A stretch of DNA of 5,164 nt from Thiomargarita sp. (GTDB taxonomy: Bacteria > Pseudomonadota > Gammaproteobacteria > Beggiatoales > Beggiatoaceae), in NCBI GenBank assembly GCA_020721025.1, contig DYNO01000165.1:2138-7301 (forward strand), given 5' to 3'. This document shows positions 1-5,164 of this stretch, piece by piece. Both the position numbers and the translations under genes were made by a program. The notes beneath the pieces were generated by a model that did not search any database, had not been told where the DNA came from, and saw only the letters and a list, made by a program, of their open reading frames with translations. The first letter of the stretch is position 1; the number at the start of each line of letters is the position of its first letter.

Positions 1-12
1 CTGATAAACTGA

Positions 13-41
13 TTGACCAACTTATCATCAATTCATGTCAT
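13..41 (+). promoter_or_regulatory. Weak sigma70-like promoter candidate before the diguanylate cyclase
   Basis: TTGACC at 13-18 (5 of 6 to the -35 consensus) is followed after 17 bases by TGTCAT at 36-41 (4 of 6 to the -10 consensus). Initiation would fall near 47-49, just before the ATG at 50, giving a leaderless or nearly leaderless mRNA. That fits the lack of a Shine-Dalgarno. The -10 is poor and the true promoter may lie left of the window, so confidence is low. Confidence 0.22.
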
Positions 42-49
42 GAATACTC

Positions 50-3000
50 ATGCGTAGTTCATCCTCATCACCCATTGATTTTTTTAACCTTTCTTCCGCC
101 TTGTGTTGCATTATCGACAGGCATGGCATACTGATTCAGGTGAATCCGGCATGGAAACACCAATTCGGTACGTTACGTCGCGACCCGGCTCAGAATCATT
201 TTCTCAGTGGTGTTCATCCACAAGATGTTGCAGCAACTCGTCTTTATTTCAATCAATTAGAATATGAAAAACCGTCTGTTTCGCTTGTGCACCGTCGTCG
301 CAATGGGTCCGGTCAATATTGTTGGTTGAAATGGGAAATTACCGCAGTGCCCGAAGTTTCTTCATTTTTTTATCGGCAAGCAGACGTATTTTACGCAGTC
401 GCAACCGACATTACCGAAGAAAAACGACTGACAGAATCATTGCGCGGCAGCGAAGAACGGTTTCAACTGGCGTTACAAGGGGCAAATCATGGGTTATGGG
501 ATTGGGACTTACGCACCAATGAAATTTATTTTTCACCGCGTTGGAAAAGTTTACTTGGCTATCAAGAACATGAAATTGCGAATCATCTGGACGTTCTGCT
601 TGAACATGTCCATCCCGCAGATTTTGCAGAAATGTGGGGCACGATAGAAGCCTATCTCGACAAACGGTGCAACTGCTACGAAAGTGTGTATCGAATGCGC
701 TGTAAAAATGGTAGTTACATCTGGGTATTGGCACAAGCCGCCACACTGTGGGACGAAAATGATCAACCTTATCGGATGGTTGGCACTTACGTTGACATCA
801 CACTGTACAAAGATACCCAACAAGCCTTGCAAAAGAGCGAAAATTTACTCAATGCCATTTTTGAAGTCGCTCAAATCGGCATCTGCGTTATCGACGAACA
901 AGGGAATTACTTACAAGTCAATCCGGCATATTGCAAGTTGTACGGCTACACCGCGCAGGAACTGCTCACGCAACCCTTTACTAAAGTTAAAAAACACGAT
1001 TACGCCCCTCTGATTTATCAAACCAATGCTTCCGAACTGCCATTGAAACAAGTGAGCGAATGGTGCGTCTCCAATAAACAAGGTGAATTGCTGGACGTAG
1101 AAATCACGGTGGGCAACTGGGAGCAACCCAATGGGCAACGTTTCAACGTCATTACCGTTTCAGACATCACGCAGCGCAAACGTAACGAAGCCGAACGCAA
1201 CCGATTGTTTAACCTATCAATTGACATGCAGTCGATTATTGATTTTAATGGCTATTTAAAAGAAATCAACAGTGCGTGGGAAAAAAATCTCGGCTGGACG
1301 AAACAAGAATTGCTTGCCAAATCCTGCTTGGAATTCTTTCATCCGTATGATCTTCAAGAATCTCTCCAAGTTTTAGAAAAGTTAAAACAAGGCAAAAGTG
1401 TCTTAAACTTTGAAAATCGCTTTCTGTGCAAAAATGGTTCATATAAATGGTTGTCTTGGAACGTTTATCCCTTGGTCGAAAGTCAAACTTTGTATTCGAT
1501 CACCCGCGACGTGACGCAACAAAAACAGACTGAACAGAAAATCACTCATCAACAACAATTTATCCAGTTAGTCGTTGACTCAGTACAACATTTTATTTTT
1601 ATTAAAGACCGCTTGGGCAAATTTATTTTTGTCAACAAAACGCTCACTGATCTGCTTGATACCCAAGTGGATTTACTGGTGCAGCGGGAACTGGCAGAAA
1701 TTCAGACGGTACTTTCCAAAGAAAAGTTTGAATTTTATAAACGAATGCGGGGCTTAGATTATGAAAGTGATGTCACCAACAGCGAATTATGTGTGACGCT
1801 TGAAGGACAAACGCATTATTTTCAACTGACAAAACAACCCTTTATACAAAACAGTCAGGAAATTTTATTGCTGGTGGTTGGCACGGATATCACGGAACGC
1901 CGACAACAAGAGGAAGCATTGCGGCGCAGTGAAACCCGTTATCGTGCGATTGTGCAGGAACAAACCGATTTGGTGTGTCGATTTTTGCCCGATGGTACGT
2001 TGACTTTTGCAAATGAAGCCTATTGTCGCTATTTTGACCGGTGTCATGGCGAATTGATTGGTCAGCCGTTTATATTATGCACTATGTGTCATCAGGGCAA
2101 TTTTTTGAACCATCTCACCCAATTAGACCCAGAAAACCCCGTGATGTCGATTGAGCTGTACAATTCCATTCCAGAAAAAGGGGTGCGTTGGCAACAGTGG
2201 CACAATCGAGTGATGTTTGATGAACAAAAACAACCTGTTGAATATCAAGCGGTTGGACGAGATATCACCCAGCGCAAATTGGCAGAAGAAGCCCTGCGTC
2301 AAAGTGAGGAACGGTTGCATATTATCATCAGTGCTGCGCCTGTGATTCTTTATGTACTTGATAATCATAAAGTATTTAACTTCTCCCGCGGCAGAGCCCT
2401 ACAAGTTTTAAATCTGCAAGATGACGAAGTGATTGGACTCACCGCGGAAACGTTGTGTGAACAATTGGGCATTCCTGAGCATGTTCAATATATTGACCGC
2501 GCCCTACTAGGTGAAGAAATTATCTGTGTCACAACCCTGTCCAATGTGGTATTTGAAGTCAATTACACACCACTATTGGATAATCAACAGCAAATCATTG
2601 GTGTCATTGGCGTTGCGATAGATATCACCAAGCGTCATTCGCTCGAAGTGCAATTGAAAGAAGCCGTTGCCGAGTTGGAGACTATTTTAGATAACAGCAT
2701 GATTGGTATCGCTTATGTCAAACAAAATCAATTCGTCTGGGTAAATCGCAAGTTCGAGAGTTTATTGCGTTATGGCGAAACGGAATTGCGGGGCAAACCT
2801 ATCAGCATGATGTATCCGTCACGCAAAAGTTTTGAACAGACCGAGGAACGGTTTAACTCCTTGTTTAAACAAAATAAAGGCTATGACGAAGGGCAACTGA
2901 TAGCAACCAAATATGGCGAAATGTTGTGGGCGCGTTTGGCGGGTAAGGTCATCGATCCGGAGGAATTAACCAAGGGATCAATCTGGATGATCGAAGATAT

Positions 3001-3931
3001 CACATTGCAAAAACAAGCAGAACAGAATTTGCGTCTGGCGGCGACGGTCTTTGAAACGACGGTGGATGGCATTTTAATCACGGACTTACAAAACCGTATC
3101 CAACGAGTCAATCCCGCGTTTACCAAGATTACCGGCTATTTGCCAGAGGAAGTGCAAGGTCGAAAAACCAGCTTTCTCGCCTCGGGACGGCACAACACCG
3201 ATTTTTACAAACAGATGTGGCAACATATTCGTCAAACTGGGCATTGGCAGGGGGAAATTTGGAATCGCAAGAAAAATGGAGAAATCTATGTTGCGTGGGT
3301 TTCTATCTCAATTATCACGGATGACATGGGCAATCCGCTCCAATATATGGCGATTATTAGCGATATTTCAAGACTGCATGAAGGCATTGAAACTGTCCGC
3401 TATTTAGCCAATTATGACTCGTTGACGCAGTTACCGAACCGATTGTTATTTCACGATAATCTGATGCAGGCACAAGCGTGGGCGCGGCGACATCATCAAT
3501 CTTTTGCATTAATGTTTATTGATTTAGATGGTTTTAAACCCGTGAATGATACATTGGGACATGCGATAGGGGATGAATTATTGCAAAATGTCGCGCAGCG
3601 ATTGTTAAATTGTATCAGAGATACCGATACTTGTGCCCGATTGGGTGGCGATGAATTTACTGTCATTTTGACTGAAGTTGAGGATTTAAGCGCAGTTCCC
3701 AAAGTGGCAGATCGGATTTTGGACACGTTACATCAACCATTTATCCTTGCCAATCGTTCAGTAGAAATTTCTGCCAGTATTGGAATTGCATTATATCCAC
3801 AAGATAGCGGCGATGCGGATAATTTACTACAATGTGCCGACTTAGCGATGTATGAAGCAAAACGGTTAGGCAAGGGAAGATATTGTTTTTACAAAAAATT
3901 GATAGTGACACAGGAATCAAGGAAACCTTAA
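50..3931 (+). CDS. Nine-PAS sensor diguanylate cyclase (PAS x9 - GGDEF)
   Basis: Predicted to condense two GTP into cyclic di-GMP in the cytosol, under control of PAS sensor domains. Nine PAS/PAC units are visible, each ending in a D-[IV]-[TS] signature at residues 120, 249, 372, 487, 613, 738, 858, 983 and 1105, so the repeat is about 123 residues. The GGDEF domain spans about 1115-1280. It has the DSLTQLPNR entry turn (1123-1131), metal residues D1158 and D1201, substrate residues N1166 and D1175, GGDEF at 1199-1203, and an RDTD inhibitory site at 1190-1193 with PleD-like spacing. Activity and product feedback are therefore expected. No EAL domain follows, and no membrane segment or signal peptide is seen. 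The ATG at 50 is the only reasonable start: an in-frame TGA lies at 41 and PAS1 begins near residue 14. No clear Shine-Dalgarno precedes it. Ligands of the PAS domains cannot be read from sequence. Function is confident; the signal sensed is unknown. Confidence 0.95.
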   Translation: MRSSSSSPIDFFNLSSALCCIIDRHGILIQVNPAWKHQFGTLRRDPAQNHFLSGVHPQDVAATRLYFNQLEYEKPSVSLVHRRRNGSGQYCWLKWEITAVPEVSSFFYRQADVFYAVATDITEEKRLTESLRGSEERFQLALQGANHGLWDWDLRTNEIYFSPRWKSLLGYQEHEIANHLDVLLEHVHPADFAEMWGTIEAYLDKRCNCYESVYRMRCKNGSYIWVLAQAATLWDENDQPYRMVGTYVDITLYKDTQQALQKSENLLNAIFEVAQIGICVIDEQGNYLQVNPAYCKLYGYTAQELLTQPFTKVKKHDYAPLIYQTNASELPLKQVSEWCVSNKQGELLDVEITVGNWEQPNGQRFNVITVSDITQRKRNEAERNRLFNLSIDMQSIIDFNGYLKEINSAWEKNLGWTKQELLAKSCLEFFHPYDLQESLQVLEKLKQGKSVLNFENRFLCKNGSYKWLSWNVYPLVESQTLYSITRDVTQQKQTEQKITHQQQFIQLVVDSVQHFIFIKDRLGKFIFVNKTLTDLLDTQVDLLVQRELAEIQTVLSKEKFEFYKRMRGLDYESDVTNSELCVTLEGQTHYFQLTKQPFIQNSQEILLLVVGTDITERRQQEEALRRSETRYRAIVQEQTDLVCRFLPDGTLTFANEAYCRYFDRCHGELIGQPFILCTMCHQGNFLNHLTQLDPENPVMSIELYNSIPEKGVRWQQWHNRVMFDEQKQPVEYQAVGRDITQRKLAEEALRQSEERLHIIISAAPVILYVLDNHKVFNFSRGRALQVLNLQDDEVIGLTAETLCEQLGIPEHVQYIDRALLGEEIICVTTLSNVVFEVNYTPLLDNQQQIIGVIGVAIDITKRHSLEVQLKEAVAELETILDNSMIGIAYVKQNQFVWVNRKFESLLRYGETELRGKPISMMYPSRKSFEQTEERFNSLFKQNKGYDEGQLIATKYGEMLWARLAGKVIDPEELTKGSIWMIEDITLQKQAEQNLRLAATVFETTVDGILITDLQNRIQRVNPAFTKITGYLPEEVQGRKTSFLASGRHNTDFYKQMWQHIRQTGHWQGEIWNRKKNGEIYVAWVSISIITDDMGNPLQYMAIISDISRLHEGIETVRYLANYDSLTQLPNRLLFHDNLMQAQAWARRHHQSFALMFIDLDGFKPVNDTLGHAIGDELLQNVAQRLLNCIRDTDTCARLGGDEFTVILTEVEDLSAVPKVADRILDTLHQPFILANRSVEISASIGIALYPQDSGDADNLLQCADLAMYEAKRLGKGRYCFYKKLIVTQESRKP

Positions 3932-3932
3932 C

Positions 3933-3953
3933 ATGACGATGAAAAGCCGTCAT
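3933..3953 (+). terminator. Possible weak terminator hairpin after the diguanylate cyclase
   Basis: Two bases after the TAA stop, ATGACG (3933-3938) pairs with CGTCAT (3948-3953) around a 9-base loop. A short T run (3960-3963) follows only after a few bases, so this is not a textbook intrinsic terminator. It could instead protect the 3' end of the mRNA. The location is right but the stem is short. Confidence 0.3.
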
Positions 3954-3998
3954 TGACAGTTTTACCGAGTGCAAAGACGAGCCGTCATAAAAATGTCG
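3954..3998. repeat. Imperfect inverted repeat in the spacer between the two genes
   Basis: GACAGTTTTA (3955-3964) pairs with TAAAAATGTC (3988-3997) with a single mismatch, and a possible T-G wobble closes it at 3954/3998. The enclosed loop holds a smaller perfect hairpin, GACG-AGC-CGTC (3976-3986). It stands directly next to the 3933-3953 hairpin. The octamer GCCGTCAT occurs twice here (3946-3953 and 3981-3988), so alternative pairings with ATGACG at 3933 are possible. The role is unknown. Confidence 0.4.
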
Positions 3999-4084
3999 TT
4001 TCAAGTTGCAAAAATAGCTAAAATGTGACAAAGTATTAAAAAATAAAGCTGGTTGAATGCGGCTGTCCGAACTTTCTGCCCCAA

Positions 4085-4089
4085 AGGAA
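4085..4089 (+). promoter_or_regulatory. Ribosome binding site that sets the start of the exported protein
   Basis: AGGAA lies six bases before the ATG at 4096. This favours that ATG over the in-frame ATG at 4057, which has no Shine-Dalgarno and would put 13 charged and polar residues in front of a clean signal peptide. Confidence 0.75.
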
Positions 4090-4095
4090 TTGTTT

Positions 4096-4833
4096 ATGAA
4101 ACTCAATTTGTGGTCGCTTTGTTGTGTGTTAATGGTCAATCCTGCTGTTGCAATGACAGATGATATCTATTTAGAAGGCATCAGTTCTGTTGGAAAACAA
4201 AGAGTTGCGTACATATTTGTAAATAAAGACAAATTTACTTTGAAGGAAGGCGAAAATTTCACACGTTGGAAGGTGACACGAATTGGGCAGCGTTCGATTT
4301 TTCTTTCTGATATCAAGGGGAAAGAAACCGAATTGGTGTTGCATAACCGTTTGCCGCCTGAGTCGGATGGGGTGATGCCTGTCGCTGCGATGTCTGCTGA
4401 AAATTCCGCCCCGGCGAATTCATCCACAACTTCGAGTCAATCTGACAGTCCGCCTGAAAATAAATCTGATAAAAATCAGATAGTTGAAGAGCTACCACCG
4501 GGCTATCGCAAGGTACAAACGCCTTTTGGAGAAGTGGTAGTGAAGGACGATAAGCCCACGCTTGCCGCCCCCCCTCCGCCTCGTGAGGTAACCGCTGAAC
4601 CTACTCCTCCAGCAGAAAAAGTTCCTGCGGAACAAACTCCGTCAATGTCCCCTCAAGATTCCAAGCCTGCTACCACTGACGACGCGGCGAAGCAAGATGA
4701 GAAAGAGGGTGAGGTGAGACCGGGCTATCATAAAGTTCGCACGCCTTTTGGTGACATTTGGATTGAGGATAAAGCGACGCAGGAAAAAACAGAGGCGGCT
4801 ACGGAAACCTTGCCCCTCACCAAGACGAAGTAG
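4096..4833 (+). CDS. Exported periplasmic protein with GspC/PilP-like domain and repeated PGYxKVxTPFG motif
   Basis: A 245-residue protein of unassigned function. Residues 1-19 form a Sec signal peptide: a Lys at position 3, a hydrophobic core, and an A-V-A cleavage site before M20. The two cysteines at 9-10 do not form a lipobox. Residues about 24-87 read like the small beta-rich homology region of GspC (type II secretion) or PilP (type IV pilus): YLEGIS near the start, RVAYIFVN, LKEGE, WKVTRI, then ELVLHN. This is pattern recognition only. Residues about 90-245 are low-complexity and rich in Pro, Ser, Thr, Glu and Lys, probably disordered. They carry two related motifs at 134-153 and 208-226. 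No second membrane segment follows the signal, so unlike GspC it should be soluble in the periplasm. It starts 164 bases after the cyclase gene, so it probably has its own promoter. The gene is confident; the family is tentative. Confidence 0.85.
   Translation: MKLNLWSLCCVLMVNPAVAMTDDIYLEGISSVGKQRVAYIFVNKDKFTLKEGENFTRWKVTRIGQRSIFLSDIKGKETELVLHNRLPPESDGVMPVAAMSAENSAPANSSTTSSQSDSPPENKSDKNQIVEELPPGYRKVQTPFGEVVVKDDKPTLAAPPPPREVTAEPTPPAEKVPAEQTPSMSPQDSKPATTDDAAKQDEKEGEVRPGYHKVRTPFGDIWIEDKATQEKTEAATETLPLTKTK
4495..4554 (+). repeat. First copy of PGYxKVxTPFG protein motif
   Basis: Residues 134-153 of the exported protein contain PGYRKVQTPFGEVVVKDDK. This matches the second copy at 4717-4773 in PGY, KV, TPFG and the acidic-Lys end. 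The DNA also keeps identical blocks (CCGGGCTAT and ACGCCTTTTGG), which suggests an internal duplication. Confidence 0.8.
4717..4773 (+). repeat. Second copy of PGYxKVxTPFG protein motif
   Basis: Residues 208-226 contain PGYHKVRTPFGDIWIEDK. The pattern is PGY, basic residue at 4 or 5, KV, TPFG, acidic residue, then alternating hydrophobic residues and an acidic-Lys end. A 54-residue Pro/Glu/Thr-rich linker separates it from the first copy, so two short folded or binding elements may sit in a flexible tail. Confidence 0.8.
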
Positions 4834-4899
4834 TTTATCAATTGTCTGAAATATCATTAAAATATTAAATCAAACAGGTTTGTTAAAACAAGCAGTTTC

Positions 4900-4960
4900 C
4901 TGTCATTTTGAATATGAATCAAATTTCAAGTTGGGATGGTATTCGCGTTTAAAATGACAG
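4900..4960. repeat. 61-bp palindromic intergenic unit
   Basis: CTGTCATTTT (4900-4909) and AAAATGACAG (4951-4960) are a perfect 10-bp inverted repeat. As RNA, the pairing continues inward through 4910-4919 and 4941-4950 with three G-U wobbles and one mismatch, giving a stem of about 20 bp around a 21-base loop. It lies 66 bases after the stop of the exported protein. It could be a dispersed palindromic repeat, a small non-autonomous element, or a 3' mRNA hairpin. No T run follows the stem directly, so intrinsic termination is less likely. Confidence 0.65.
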
Positions 4961-4993
4961 AGCAATAATAGCTTTTTAATTTGTTTTCAAATA

Positions 4994-5002
4994 TGTTATA
5001 AT
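4994..5002 (+). promoter_or_regulatory. Extended -10 promoter (TGTTATAAT)
   Basis: TATAAT at 4997-5002 is a perfect -10 box preceded by TG at 4994-4995, the extended -10 arrangement. The hexamer 17 bases upstream (TTTTAA, 4974-4979) matches the -35 consensus poorly, as is common for extended -10 promoters. Initiation would be near 5009. The AT-rich surroundings raise the risk of a chance match. Confidence 0.45.
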
Positions 5003-5024
5003 ACGACAAGTGAGAAATGTGTAA

Positions 5025-5056
5025 GAGACTATAAACAAGCGTAATAGTCTTGTTTT
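5025..5056 (+). terminator. Hairpin with T-rich tail just after the extended -10 promoter
   Basis: AGACTAT (5026-5032) pairs perfectly with ATAGTCT (5044-5050) around an 11-base loop, with a possible G-U pair at 5025/5051. TTGTTTT follows to 5056. This has terminator-like form, but the stem has only two G-C pairs. If it works, transcripts from about 5009 would end after roughly 45-50 bases. It may instead be part of a larger leader. Confidence 0.35.
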
Positions 5057-5112
5057 CATGCAGGTTGTTCCATGCAGCCTTACTAACCGAAGTCGCAGGA
5101 CATGGCTTGGGG

Positions 5113-5141
5113 TTGACAACTATCACTAACTTTGCTATGAT
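5113..5141 (+). promoter_or_regulatory. Strong sigma70 promoter firing out of the right edge
   Basis: A consensus -35 (TTGACA, 5113-5118), an exact 17-base spacer and TATGAT (5136-5141, 5 of 6) are present. A TG at 5133-5134 adds the extended -10 element. Initiation is expected near the G at 5148. The transcribed gene lies beyond the window; strength of this kind would suit a stable RNA or a highly expressed gene, but that is inference. Confidence 0.65.
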
Positions 5142-5164
5142 TTATTAGGATTTACACCGAATCA

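Larger units (their letters stand above)
4834..5164. other. Intergenic region without a convincing gene
   Basis: These 331 bases are AT-rich and have no ORF with a believable start on either strand. A 66-codon minus-strand frame (4926-5126) has no recognisable content. No tRNA T-arm or known riboswitch core was recognised. The region holds a 61-bp palindromic unit, an extended -10 promoter, a hairpin with a T-rich tail, and a strong promoter pointing right, each listed separately. Confidence 0.7.

Noticed and set aside
3152..3190. LOV-type photoreceptor motif in the ninth PAS domain (GRKTSFLASGRH)
   Set aside because: The position of the flavin-reactive cysteine (NCRFLQ in LOV domains) is T-S here; it is the common non-LOV PAS sequence found before GGDEF domains.
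3953..3958. Perfect TTGACA that could be a -35 box for the exported-protein gene
   Set aside because: No -10-like hexamer lies 16-18 bases downstream (the sequence there is GACGAG); it is better explained as part of the hairpin region.
4019..4039. TAAAAT (4019-4024) and TATTAA (4034-4039) as -10 boxes for the exported-protein gene
   Set aside because: Neither has an acceptable -35 at the right distance. A promoter is expected in this spacer, but these matches are what AT-rich sequence gives by chance.
4057..4095. Upstream start (ATG at 4057) for the exported protein
   Set aside because: It lacks a ribosome binding site and would add 13 residues ahead of a clean signal peptide; the ATG at 4096 has AGGAA at good spacing.
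3741..4139. 132-codon minus-strand open frame across the end of the cyclase gene and the spacer
   Set aside because: It overlaps conserved GGDEF coding sequence antisense and has no recognisable content; it is a shadow frame.
4568..4574. Run of seven C bases in the exported-protein gene as a phase-variation tract
   Set aside because: Seven is short for slippage-driven switching, and it is simply explained by consecutive Ala and Pro codons.
5009..5110. Known structured RNA such as a c-di-GMP riboswitch, tRNA or SRP RNA
   Set aside because: I could not find the c-di-GMP riboswitch core, a tRNA T-arm or SRP tetraloop sequences; the only clear structures are short hairpins.
4926..5126. Minus-strand open frame of 66 codons in the right-hand spacer
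   Set aside because: No recognisable domain and no clear ribosome binding site; it overlaps the promoter and hairpin signals of the other strand and lies in AT-rich sequence where chance frames of this size are common.
5058..5129. 23-codon plus-strand frame starting ATG at 5058
   Set aside because: No Shine-Dalgarno, no recognisable sequence, and it runs into the strong promoter at 5113-5141.

Overview
The window looks like an ordinary chromosomal stretch from a moderately AT-rich Gram-negative bacterium, most likely a gammaproteobacterium. The clues are a very large cytosolic multi-PAS GGDEF sensor protein, an exported periplasmic protein with a Sec signal peptide, and sigma70-type promoters. 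A sulphur-oxidising Thiotrichales/Beggiatoa-like host would fit the many-PAS GGDEF architecture and base composition, but this is a guess from style, not a match.

Layout, left to right. Positions 1-49 are a short leader with a weak promoter-like pair and no convincing ribosome binding site. Positions 50-3931 encode a 1293-residue diguanylate cyclase with nine tandem PAS domains and a C-terminal GGDEF domain whose active site and inhibitory site are both intact. Positions 3932-4095 are a structured spacer with two back-to-back hairpins, the first a possible terminator. Positions 4096-4833 encode a 245-residue exported protein. Its N-terminal domain resembles the GspC/PilP homology region of type II secretion and type IV pilus systems. 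Its long Pro/Glu/Thr/Ser/Lys-rich tail carries two copies of a PGYxKVxTPFG motif. Positions 4834-5164 contain no convincing gene. They hold a 61-bp palindromic unit, an extended -10 promoter followed closely by a hairpin and a T-rich stretch, and a near-consensus sigma70 promoter that fires out of the right edge.

Working together: the first protein should make c-di-GMP in the cytosol in response to several PAS-sensed inputs. The second should act in the periplasm, perhaps at an envelope secretion or pilus machine. c-di-GMP commonly controls such surface machinery, so a functional link is possible. However, the 164-bp structured spacer argues against a simple operon and the link is inference only.

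No clearly new multi-gene system is visible. The items most worth a second look are the duplicated PGYxKVxTPFG motif, the cysteine/histidine cluster in the sixth PAS domain, the 61-bp palindrome, and the possible short RNA near the right end.
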